From: Planctomycetota bacterium
GTDB taxonomy: Bacteria; Planctomycetota; SZUA-567; H5-PLA8
Length of the DNA stretch: 64,000 nucleotides
Direction of reading: 5' to 3'
Assembly (NCBI GenBank): GCA_016200135.1
Contig: JACQFI010000043.1
Coordinates: 1 to 64,000 of the forward strand
The translations under genes were made by a program, and so were the position numbers. A model generated the notes under the pieces. That model was not told where the DNA came from. It saw only the letters and a program-made list of their open reading frames with translations, and did no database searches. Below are positions 43,409 through 51,159 of this stretch, piece by piece. Numbering within the stretch: the stretch's first letter is position 1; each line of letters starts with the position of its first letter.

Positions 43409-44371
43409 ATGCTGCTGATCGGCATCGACGAAGCAGGTTATGGGCCCATGTTGGGACCGCTGTGCCACGGACTCAGCGTCTTTCGAGTACCCGACGCCGC
43501 CGAGCCGCCCGACCTCTGGGAAAAACTCTCGCCGGCGGTCTCCAAGCACCCCGCGCCCGCAGGCGCAGTCGTGGTGGACGACTCGAAGGTCGTCTACAAC
43601 GGCCCTAACAAGTTCAAGCGCCTGCTGCATGGGATCATGGCCTTCAAAGGCTGCGAAGAAGGCAGACCGCACTCCGTAGATCCAACCTTGGCGTTACTCG
43701 AAAACCTTCTCTCGCCCGACGACTGCGCGAAGTGCCAATCCGAACCGTGGGGCCGGGCGGATGTCGAGGCTTTCGTTATGGAAAGATGCACTCCTGAGGA
43801 TTCGGCCGCACTTTTACAGAAACTATCGGCGCGCAAGATCGGGTTATGCGTGCTGCAATCGCGTGCGCTGATCTCGCGCGACTATAACGCGGAGGTCCAA
43901 CGCACGGGAAACAAGGCCGAGGTGAACTGGATGCGCGCCACCGCACTGCTTCGTCACGGCGTGAGCCGCGCGAAGCCCAGCGAGAAGATCCATGCGACGA
44001 TCGACCGCCAAGGCGGCCGCAAGTTCTACGCAGCGGCGCTCAGCGAGTTATTCGGCGGTACGCTGGTGCGTACGCTAATCGAAGAGAAGGCGCGTTCCGC
44101 GTATGCGCTCGACGTAAACGGCGGGACTTTGCACATCGAGTTCATCGAGAAGGCCGACAGCCGCTCGCTCCCGGTCGCATTGGCCAGCATGGCCGCGAAG
44201 CTGACGCGCGAGATCGGCATGGCGCGCATGAACGCATACTTTCGCTCGCACGCTCCCAACCTCGCCCCCACCGCGGGGTATTACACCGATGCCCAGCGCT
44301 TCCTGGCGGAAACCACCGCGCTGCGCAGGCGGCTCCGCATCGACGATGCGGCCTTCATTCGAGTGAAGTAA
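43409..44371 (+). CDS. Large RNase HII-like protein
   Basis: A 320-residue protein. IGIDEAGYGPMLGPL (Asp7, Glu8) parallels the RNase HII motif GIDEAGRGPLAGPV, with Tyr in place of Arg. VVDDSKVVYN parallels DSKKL. EKADSRSLPVALASMAAKLTRE parallels the third acidic residue and the AASIxAKVTRD motif. True RNase HII is about 200 residues; here about 100 extra residues separate the motifs (the DPTLALLENLLSPDDCAKCQ and MERCTPEDSAALLQKLSARK region). Arg to Tyr at the motif that reads the ribose 2'-OH suggests altered substrate. ATG 43409 starts the motif-bearing strand; longer starts lie in the repeat. Confidence 0.75.
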   Translation: MLLIGIDEAGYGPMLGPLCHGLSVFRVPDAAEPPDLWEKLSPAVSKHPAPAGAVVVDDSKVVYNGPNKFKRLLHGIMAFKGCEEGRPHSVDPTLALLENLLSPDDCAKCQSEPWGRADVEAFVMERCTPEDSAALLQKLSARKIGLCVLQSRALISRDYNAEVQRTGNKAEVNWMRATALLRHGVSRAKPSEKIHATIDRQGGRKFYAAALSELFGGTLVRTLIEEKARSAYALDVNGGTLHIEFIEKADSRSLPVALASMAAKLTREIGMARMNAYFRSHAPNLAPTAGYYTDAQRFLAETTALRRRLRIDDAAFIRVK

Positions 44372-44400
44372 CGGCAGCCCATGCTCGAACGATGCATTCT

Positions 44401-45486
44401 TTACACGAACAGGCACGCATCGCCGTAGCTGAAGAAGCGGTAACGCTGTTCCACCGCATGCGCGTACGCGGCTTTCACGAAAGCGATCCCACCATCTGAG
44501 CAGGGCGCGGCAAAGGCTGCCGCGAGCATGACCAGGCTCGACTTGGGCAGGTGAAAATTCGTCAGCAGCGCGTCGGCCACGCGGAACTCGAACGGCGGAC
44601 GAATGAAAAGGTCCGCATAGCCCGAACCCGCGCGCAACGCGCGTTTGCTGGGATCCCAGCAAGCTTCCAGCGTGCGCATGGCCGTCGTGCCGACGGGAAT
44701 CACGCGGCGGCCTTCCGCCTTTGCATGCGTTACGGCGCGCGCGGTCGCTTCCGGAATACAATACGGCTCCGAGTCAATCCGGTGGTCCTCGATGTCCTCG
44801 GCCTTGACCGGCTTGAAGGTGCCCGGTCCCACGTGGAGCGTGAGCGCCGCGCGCTCGACGCCGCGTTTCTCAAGGGCGCTCAGCAACTCGCTCGAAAAGT
44901 GCAGCCCTGCGGTCGGCGCGGCTACTGCTCCGGCCTCACGCGCAAAGACGGTCTGGTAGCGTTCGCGGTCCGCATTCAAGGAAGGACCAGCAGGCCGCTT
45001 GATGTACGGCGGGAGCGGGACTTCGCCGTACTCGAACACAAAACGTTCAAACTCAGCGGGAGATAACTGGAAGGCCAAGCGGTCGCCGGCTTCTCCGAGA
45101 CGTTCGACCAGGGTTGCCTTGACGCCTCCAGGCAATGTGAGGTTCTCGCCCGGTTTCAACCTTCCGCCCGAGCGTGTCAGGGCGCGGCGTTCGGTCGGAG
45201 CACCCTCGGCCGGATATACATCAGGCGCAGGCGGCAGAAGAAAAACCTCGACCTGGCCTCCGGTTGAATCGCGCGTGGCGCGCAGGCGGGCGGGGATCAC
45301 CCGGGTATCGTTGAAGACCAGCAGATCGCCGGGCACAAGCAAGTAAGCCAGGTCGCGAAAGGTTCGGTCCGTCCACGAACGTAGCTTACGGTCGAATACA
45401 AGCAGGCGCGAGGCGTCGCGTTCGGGCAGCGGCTCATGCGCGATGAGTTCGGGCGGAAGCTGGAAATCGAAGAGAGCGGTGCGCAC
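44401..45486 (-). CDS. queA: tRNA ribosyltransferase-isomerase
   Basis: Transfers and isomerises the ribosyl part of SAM to make epoxyqueuosine in tRNA. The 361-residue product has FDFQLPPELIAHEPLPERDA, DLLVFNDTRVIPARL, VAAPTAGLHFSSELLSALEK, LTLHVGPGTFKPV, HRIDSEPYCIPEATARAV and LLTNFHLPKSSLVMLAAAF, as in QueA along its whole length. No other queuosine gene is in the window. A strong hairpin lies 72 bases upstream of its start. Confidence 0.95.
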   Translation of the reverse strand: MRTALFDFQLPPELIAHEPLPERDASRLLVFDRKLRSWTDRTFRDLAYLLVPGDLLVFNDTRVIPARLRATRDSTGGQVEVFLLPPAPDVYPAEGAPTERRALTRSGGRLKPGENLTLPGGVKATLVERLGEAGDRLAFQLSPAEFERFVFEYGEVPLPPYIKRPAGPSLNADRERYQTVFAREAGAVAAPTAGLHFSSELLSALEKRGVERAALTLHVGPGTFKPVKAEDIEDHRIDSEPYCIPEATARAVTHAKAEGRRVIPVGTTAMRTLEACWDPSKRALRAGSGYADLFIRPPFEFRVADALLTNFHLPKSSLVMLAAAFAAPCSDGGIAFVKAAYAHAVEQRYRFFSYGDACLFV

Positions 45487-45901
45487 GGACCCGAGCGTAA
45501 CGCGAAAGGCGCGCGCGTAATGGGTAAATCCAAGCGCCGCGCGTGGTCCGGAAACAACGGCGCGGAAGCCACGTAGCTTCCGCGCCGCCGGGGTGAGAGG
45601 CCGGGTAATACCGGACCTCCGGGAGCAATACTTCTCGCGCCTGCGACTTGGCCCTCCTGCCCGAAATTGTCCAAAACCGGCATTCCCTAAAGCAAGGTCG
45701 CTGCCAAATATGGGGCTCGGCCCAATTTTTCAGCAACCCCCTGAAAATCCGCAGTTTGCAGAATTGGCTGAAACCTAGGCCGCTCTTTTTCGGATATTGG
45801 CGGTCCATATCTTTGAGCGGTCTGCTCAAAAATATTTTGCTGACCCGGGATGGTCAATTGGGGGGCTAAGGCGTCCGCCTGTCACTTGAGCTCTACGTTC
45901 C
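45487..45901. other. Long intergenic region upstream of queA
   Basis: About 415 bases without a convincing gene. It holds the 12-bp hairpin at 45558-45587, a second partly paired segment near 45597-45625 (GGCCGGGTAATACCGG), and a short palindrome TTTGAGC-GGTCT-GCTCAAA (45812-45830) next to an A/T run. The latter could end the vWA transcript from the minus strand or initiate something; neither is clear. No riboswitch class was recognised. Confidence 0.5.
45558..45587. repeat. Perfect 12-bp hairpin upstream of queA
   Basis: CGGCGCGGAAGC (45558-45569), six-base loop CACGTA, and GCTTCCGCGCCG (45576-45587). No T-tract follows on either strand, so it is not a simple terminator. It may be a dispersed palindrome or a 5' leader structure of queA. 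Confidence 0.6.
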
Positions 45902-48361
45902 TCAACCGCGCCTAAGCCACGTATCGACGATCAGGGCGCAGGCCAAAAGGATCAGCATCGCGCCCACGGATACCGCGGGCAGACGTTCTTCACGGGTAAT
46001 CGTCTCGCCTTTCAAGAGCGGCTCCAGGTCGTTCAACAGCGCGGCCAGATCTTTCTTGTCGGGCCGCAGCGCGCGTCCGCCCGCTCCCGCGGCTTGCGAG
46101 GCGGCGTTCATCCCGGCGAAGTCCGGCCGGACGCTGCGCTCCTCCAGGCCCGAACCCAGCGTCACAACCTGGGCGCGATCCGTTCCAATCTCGTCGCGGT
46201 TGGGGCGCAGCGCGCGGACGCGCACGAGCCACTCCCCGGCGGCGGGCGGCGTACCCGCGACGCCCGAAAGCACGCGCATGCCGGGATCGGATGCGCTCGC
46301 GTCGTCGCCGCCCTTCGAGACTCCGGTGTCGCCAGCGAAAGCTTTCCATTCCGGAGGCAACGGCGCGCTGCCGTCGTCGGGGACCTGCGTCAAGGCATAC
46401 TCCACTTTTACGGGCTCGCCAACCGCCGGAGCCTTTACCGAAACGCGGGCGCTAAGGGCCTCTCCGAGGTCCCAGCGGTCCTTGGCCATGAAAATGCGTA
46501 CTGGTGAATCGTTCCGCGAGGCCGACCCAGAAACCCAATCGAGCATGCGCCGCCAGAGTTCCGAGGCGAGTTGCTCGCGGCGCTCGTAGGCGTTCTTCGA
46601 TGGCGTCAGCCAGCGCCAGGTCTCGCTCGTGGACACCAGGACCACCCTGCCCTGGCCGACCTGTCCCGCGGACAGGACAGGATACGTACCGGCCGCCAGG
46701 AGCACCTGCGTATTCGCGCGCGGCTGCTTAAGCGGACCCGCGGGGAGCGTGGGGCCCAGTGCTTGCCAGGGCTCGGGCCCCGAAGTCCCGCTGGCAAACT
46801 GCGTGATCGGATGCACGCGCGCTTCGGGCCGCGCACTCACCGGCAGCGGATCTCCCGCCGGCTCCGCGCCGGCCGCCGGTTCACTGAAATCCTTAAATAG
46901 AAATGCATCCTCCAGCGGAGTCCCACGCAAGCGGCGGCCCAATTCTGCGGGCGTCTCGTTGAGCACCCAGACGATGCCGAATTCACCGGTCTCCAGTCCC
47001 GCCCGCAGCCGCGCCAGCGTCGGCACCGATAGGTGCGCAGGGTCCGGGTTGTCCCAGACGATGGTCGCCGCGCGGCCGGGTCCGCTGGAACCTTCGTCCA
47101 TGCGCTTTCGCAGCGCGGTCTCCACCGGCCAATCGGGAGGCGGTTCGTCCTTCGAGCCGACCGGCCGGAGAAAGTCGGCGAAGATATCCACCTCCGGGCC
47201 GTCCCAGTTCGCGAAGAGTTCCTTCATCCGCCGGTAGTCGTGGCCCAGCCGCGAGGCGATAAAGAGCACGCGCCGCTTGGGAGGCAGGACCTCGATCGAA
47301 CCGTACGCCGCGTTGTTCGCGCGGACGCGTTCGCCCTTCAGCGGGTCCAGCGACAACCGGATGCGATAGAACCCCGGCGCCTTCGCCTGGAAACGCAACC
47401 GTACCGGCGTCCAACCCGGAGCCGTACGCAAACGGTGCCGCAGAGAATCGACTTCCACAAAGGCGCCCTCGGCCGCGTGCACCGCGGCGGGAACGTCAGC
47501 CGAATCGAGGCCGCCGGGCGGACCCGAGACTTGCAGCCGCGCGGCCGTATCGGCGAGCGGCCCGGTCAGTTCGGGGCCGTTGGGCTGCAAGAACGCGCGT
47601 GCTTCCACCAGCACGCGTTCGCCTGCCCGAGGCGGATCGGTCTCGCCGCGCCCTTCGTCGCGCCGCACGGTCAGTTCTTCAAGCGCGGCATCCGGCGGCA
47701 GCGGTGCGGCCTCGCCGAGGATCACGGTAAAGAGCGGTATGTTGCGCCGGCCCAATTCCGCGGCGGCTTCCGCGAGCGGCCGGCCCCGGTTCACGACGCC
47801 GTCGCTCATCAGGATGGCCGCGCCGGGCGGGGGCGCATTCGGGGCCGCCAGCGCGCGGCTCGTGGCTTCCGCCAGCATCTCGCCCAGCGGAGACTCCGGC
47901 GCCGAGGCCCTCAGCGCGTCGTCCTTGGGATGGCGCGGTTGTAGGTTCACGCCCGCATCGAACGAAAGAACCTCCCAGTTGCGGTCGTTTGCCGCCGCAA
48001 GCAGGCCCGCCAGGAACGGTTTTGCTTGAACCGCTCGCGAAGGTCCGGCGTCCGTGTCGCGCAAACGGAGGCTCTGCGAATCGTCCACGAGCACCAGCAA
48101 GGGCGGATGCCGTTCCATCGTCTCGACGCGCACCGTCTCGGGACGCAGGATCAGCACGGCGGCGCAGCCGAGCGCGACCAGCCGCATGCCGAGGGCGCTC
48201 AGATTCGCCCAGATGGGAATGGTTAACCGCGTGCGCCAGGCGGCCAGCAGCGCCACGGCCGCCAGAGCAGCCACCGCGAATGCGATCAAGCCGCCCGGCA
48301 CGACCGGATTCCAATGCGTCAAAGCCTGGCTCCCTGCCTCAGCGGCCCGCGTTACGTCCAA
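45902..48361 (-). CDS. vWA-like domain membrane protein
   Basis: An 819-residue protein. Two hydrophobic helices (about 24-44 and 52-75) precede a vWA-like domain with the metal motif VDDSQS (DxSxS) and MSDGVVNRGRPL. Beta sandwiches and a Rossmann-like glutamine-amidotransferase-type segment follow (LFIASRLGHDYRRMKELFAN, IVWVLNETPAELGRRL). The C-terminal helix SVGAMLILLACALIVDTWLR anchors the end. This layout is common in Planctomycetota. The frame starts with TTG 48361 and no ribosome site is visible, so the start is uncertain; GTG codons near 48290 are alternatives. Confidence 0.82.
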   Translation of the reverse strand: MDVTRAAEAGSQALTHWNPVVPGGLIAFAVAALAAVALLAAWRTRLTIPIWANLSALGMRLVALGCAAVLILRPETVRVETMERHPPLLVLVDDSQSLRLRDTDAGPSRAVQAKPFLAGLLAAANDRNWEVLSFDAGVNLQPRHPKDDALRASAPESPLGEMLAEATSRALAAPNAPPPGAAILMSDGVVNRGRPLAEAAAELGRRNIPLFTVILGEAAPLPPDAALEELTVRRDEGRGETDPPRAGERVLVEARAFLQPNGPELTGPLADTAARLQVSGPPGGLDSADVPAAVHAAEGAFVEVDSLRHRLRTAPGWTPVRLRFQAKAPGFYRIRLSLDPLKGERVRANNAAYGSIEVLPPKRRVLFIASRLGHDYRRMKELFANWDGPEVDIFADFLRPVGSKDEPPPDWPVETALRKRMDEGSSGPGRAATIVWDNPDPAHLSVPTLARLRAGLETGEFGIVWVLNETPAELGRRLRGTPLEDAFLFKDFSEPAAGAEPAGDPLPVSARPEARVHPITQFASGTSGPEPWQALGPTLPAGPLKQPRANTQVLLAAGTYPVLSAGQVGQGRVVLVSTSETWRWLTPSKNAYERREQLASELWRRMLDWVSGSASRNDSPVRIFMAKDRWDLGEALSARVSVKAPAVGEPVKVEYALTQVPDDGSAPLPPEWKAFAGDTGVSKGGDDASASDPGMRVLSGVAGTPPAAGEWLVRVRALRPNRDEIGTDRAQVVTLGSGLEERSVRPDFAGMNAASQAAGAGGRALRPDKKDLAALLNDLEPLLKGETITREERLPAVSVGAMLILLACALIVDTWLRRG

Positions 48362-48484
48362 ATATAGGACGGTTTTAACAGGCCATTGTAAGACCCATCT
48401 GCTTCATTCTTCGAGATGGAACGGACCGTGGACGCGGAGAAGATATCGGTATCGGGTAAGCCGGCGGCCGGGATGCGGTACGGG

Positions 48485-49516
48485 TCACTTCCAACCCGCG
48501 ACGACGGCCGGATCCGCGTTTCCGCCGCTCAGCAGCAGCACTACGTCTAGAATCTCATCCGTGCTCTGGTCGGGAGACTCCGCGATTGCGCCGCTCATCC
48601 ACGCCGCGACGGCCACCGCTCCAGACGGTTCCACCAGCAGTTTCATGGTATCGAGCAGCCAGTACGCCGCGGCCTTGACCTGCTCGTCGCTTACCGCCAC
48701 CGCTTCCGCTTTGCATTTCTGGAGGATTGGGAACGTCACTTCGCCCGGGATCACCGACATCAGGCCATCGCAGACCGTCTGCGGAAGCGGGACTTCAACG
48801 CGCTTGCCGGCCGCGAACGATTGCTTCGTATCGTCGCCGGCTTGGGGCTCCACGCCCACGATCCGCCCGCCGAATCCGCGCGCGCGCAGCGCCGCCGCCG
48901 TGCCGCTCAACAGGCCTCCGCCGCCCAGCGGCGTCGCCACCAGACCGAGGCGGCGCGTGCGGGACGGCATGCCCATCCATTGATCCATGATCTCGACGCC
49001 CAGCGTGCCCTGGCCGCACACGATGCGCGGATCGTCGTAGCTGGGAATCACCGGGCGTCCGGTCTTCTGCGCCAGATCCAAGGCGGCGTGCTTGCGGTCT
49101 TCGGTGGTCTTTCCGGCGAAGAGGACCTCCGCGCCGAGCGCTTTGGTACGCTCCACCTTCAGCGGACTGGCGCCTTCGGGCATAAAGACCGTGCACGGAT
49201 ACGGCTGGCCGCGCTCGGTAAAACCCAGTTCCCGCGCCGCCAGCGCCAGCGCCTGCGCGTGGTTGCCCGAAGAATAGGTGATCGGCCCTTCCTGCTTTTT
49301 GGCGGGTTCCAGCGAAGCCATGGCATTGAAAGCGCCGCGCACTTTAAAGGAGCCCGTGCGCTGGAGATTCTCGGGCTTGATGAAGACCCGGCGCCCCTGG
49401 CGGTCCAGCGGTTCGCAGCGCAAGAGCGGCGTCGCGATGACGAAGGGCTTGATCCGTTCGCGCGCGGCGCGAATTTCGTCGCCGCTCGGCTGCCAACCAG
49501 GAACCGCACCGGACAT
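48485..49516 (-). CDS. PLP-dependent threonine/serine ammonia-lyase
   Basis: A 343-residue fold-type II enzyme. Lys58 in TGSFKVRGAFNAM is the PLP lysine; SSGNHAQALALAA and GGGGLLSGTAAAL bind the cofactor phosphate. LLVEPSGAVAVAAW and VVLLLSGGNADP complete the family pattern. There is no regulatory ACT domain, so it resembles catabolic threonine deaminase or serine racemase more than biosynthetic IlvA. ATG 49516 has AGGAGG 9 bases upstream; the longer frame to 49867 is antisense to the next gene. Confidence 0.9.
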   Translation of the reverse strand: MSGAVPGWQPSGDEIRAARERIKPFVIATPLLRCEPLDRQGRRVFIKPENLQRTGSFKVRGAFNAMASLEPAKKQEGPITYSSGNHAQALALAARELGFTERGQPYPCTVFMPEGASPLKVERTKALGAEVLFAGKTTEDRKHAALDLAQKTGRPVIPSYDDPRIVCGQGTLGVEIMDQWMGMPSRTRRLGLVATPLGGGGLLSGTAAALRARGFGGRIVGVEPQAGDDTKQSFAAGKRVEVPLPQTVCDGLMSVIPGEVTFPILQKCKAEAVAVSDEQVKAAAYWLLDTMKLLVEPSGAVAVAAWMSGAIAESPDQSTDEILDVVLLLSGGNADPAVVAGWK

Positions 49517-49669
49517 GCGGAGAGACCTCCTGCTACGGTCGGGTTGCGGAACGCGGGAGCGCCGCCCGGCGGAACGTTCGCCGGAATTAACAAAAAGGTA
49601 TCCTTGGAAAACCACCTTCCCGCGTCTAAAAGTATGGGACGCGCAGAGAATACCGGAGAACCGTTGGGT

Positions 49670-50869
49670 ATGCGACTTGAAAACCGTGTCCTCTTTGGCG
49701 CTCGCACTACACCGCGGACGTTTACCGCTCTCGCGGCGTCCCTTTCCTTCTTCTGTCCCTTTTTGTGGGCGGGCCAGCCCGCCGAGGGCCAGCCGGTCGC
49801 GAACGAAGAAGGCGAGATGAACAGCAAGGCCAACATGGACGACATCGTAGTCGGCCTGATCGCCCAATTCTCAAAAAGCAAGTCCGAGGCGATGGACGCG
49901 GCCGTCAAGCTCGGCCAGATGGGCCGCCGCACCATTCCCATCCTCGCCGATGTGCTCGCCAGCACCAAGAGCGAAGTGGTGAAGTACTACTGCACGTACT
50001 CGCTCTCGATGATTCGCGACACCGGTGCCGCGAAGATTCTCCTTCCCTTGGTCGCCGATGAGAAGGCCGACCTGAACACGCGCATCCTGGCCATTAGCGC
50101 CGTGGGCGGCGCGGAACTCGAAGACGGCGTCAAACCGCTCCAGCAGGTCGCCACGTCCGACGCCAACGGCGACCTGCGCTTCAAGGCCTTGATGGCGCTG
50201 AGCGTCATGATCAAGTCCTGGAACGAGAGCGAAAAGATCTTCACCGACGGGCTCAGCGACACGCGCGACGACATCCGCCAACTCTGCTGCAAAGTCTGCT
50301 ACCAGGCCGCGGCGGTAAAGATTTTTTATCGCTGCGCCGAACCCAAACTGCTGGAGATGGCCGAGAGCGACGGCATCGCCGCGGTCCGGATCAATGCCAT
50401 CGCCGCCCTGGCGCGGATGAAATCCAAGCGCCTGATCCCGGTCCTGATTCGCATCGTCGGCAACGCGAACGAACTGGCCTCGCTTCAGAAACAGGCGCTG
50501 GCCGCCGCGCAGAACGTGACCGGCGTGCCCTTCCGCAACGTGGAGTCGGCGAAGACCTGGTATGAAAAGTTCGGGAAGGCCGAGTACGAGAATGCCGCTC
50601 CGCTGATTACTCCTGAAGAGAAGGCGCGCATCGAGAAGGAGCGGGCCGAAGCCGAGACCAAAGCGAAGGAAGTTCCGGAGCCCAGGGGTCCGGGAACTCA
50701 AGATCCGGACGCGCCCAAGGTGGCCTCGGGCGAGAAGAATCCGGAGCAGCCTCGCGGCGGATCCGAAACGCGCATTCCGCCGCCCGCGCGCACGCCGGCC
50801 AAGGGCGGCAAAACGCTCCAGGACTTTCCCGACGACAAGCCGTTCAATGGCGTTCCCATCGGCGACTGA
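49670..50869 (+). CDS. Secreted HEAT-like repeat protein
   Basis: A 399-residue product. The N-terminus has a hydrophobic export segment (FTALAASLSFFCPFLWAGQP). HEAT-like repeats follow: SEAMDAAVKLGQMGRRTIPI, EVVKYYCTYSLSMIRDTGAA, NTRILAISAVGGAELEDGVK, DLRFKALMALSVMIKSWNES and AAVRINAIAALARMKSKRLI. A charged Glu/Lys and Pro-rich tail ends it. ATG 49670 is preferred (GGAGAA upstream); 49634 is possible. It probably acts as a periplasmic scaffold, like the TPR protein at 14759. Confidence 0.78.
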   Translation: MRLENRVLFGARTTPRTFTALAASLSFFCPFLWAGQPAEGQPVANEEGEMNSKANMDDIVVGLIAQFSKSKSEAMDAAVKLGQMGRRTIPILADVLASTKSEVVKYYCTYSLSMIRDTGAAKILLPLVADEKADLNTRILAISAVGGAELEDGVKPLQQVATSDANGDLRFKALMALSVMIKSWNESEKIFTDGLSDTRDDIRQLCCKVCYQAAAVKIFYRCAEPKLLEMAESDGIAAVRINAIAALARMKSKRLIPVLIRIVGNANELASLQKQALAAAQNVTGVPFRNVESAKTWYEKFGKAEYENAAPLITPEEKARIEKERAEAETKAKEVPEPRGPGTQDPDAPKVASGEKNPEQPRGGSETRIPPPARTPAKGGKTLQDFPDDKPFNGVPIGD

Positions 50870-51020
50870 CGGCTTAGCCCGAATTTTTATTCCCTTTACA
50901 TAGACCTCAGCGCAATGAAATCGTCTTGCATGGCCGCGGCGAGCGCCTTATATAAATCGCGAGTCCATCGTCTGTTACGGTTGCTCGCAGGGGTCTGCTT
51001 ATGCCCGCGCGGCAATCGCG

Positions 51021-51051
51021 AGGGGTGCCGTGGGGGGCGCCCTTCTTTTTT
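51021..51051 (+). terminator. Intrinsic terminator or leader attenuator before EF-G paralogue
   Basis: AGGGGTGCC (51021-51029), loop GTGGGG and GGCGCCCTT (51036-51044) form a 9-bp stem with two G-T pairs, followed by C and six T. It lies about 150 bases after the HEAT-like gene and 108 bases before the EF-G paralogue, so it can end the first transcript or attenuate the second. Confidence 0.6.
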
Positions 51052-51159
51052 GCAAATCGAGTTATGCGGATCCAAGGATGAAAGCGTTGAGCATTTTGTA
51101 GCGATCGCGCGGCGTTCATCCGCATCCCCATAATTCATTACCAGCAGGGGGGATCGTTC

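Noticed and set aside
45487..45640. preQ1 riboswitch before queA
   Set aside because: The A-rich tail and small H-type pseudoknot pattern of preQ1 classes are not seen; the hairpin is a simple palindrome.
45434..45829. Open frame upstream of queA on the minus strand
   Set aside because: It overlaps the queA start and a perfect hairpin, has no domain and no ribosome site.
50915..51133. Short plus-strand frame before the EF-G paralogue
   Set aside because: There is no ribosome site, it has an Arg/Ser-rich random composition, and it spans the hairpin/T-tract terminator.
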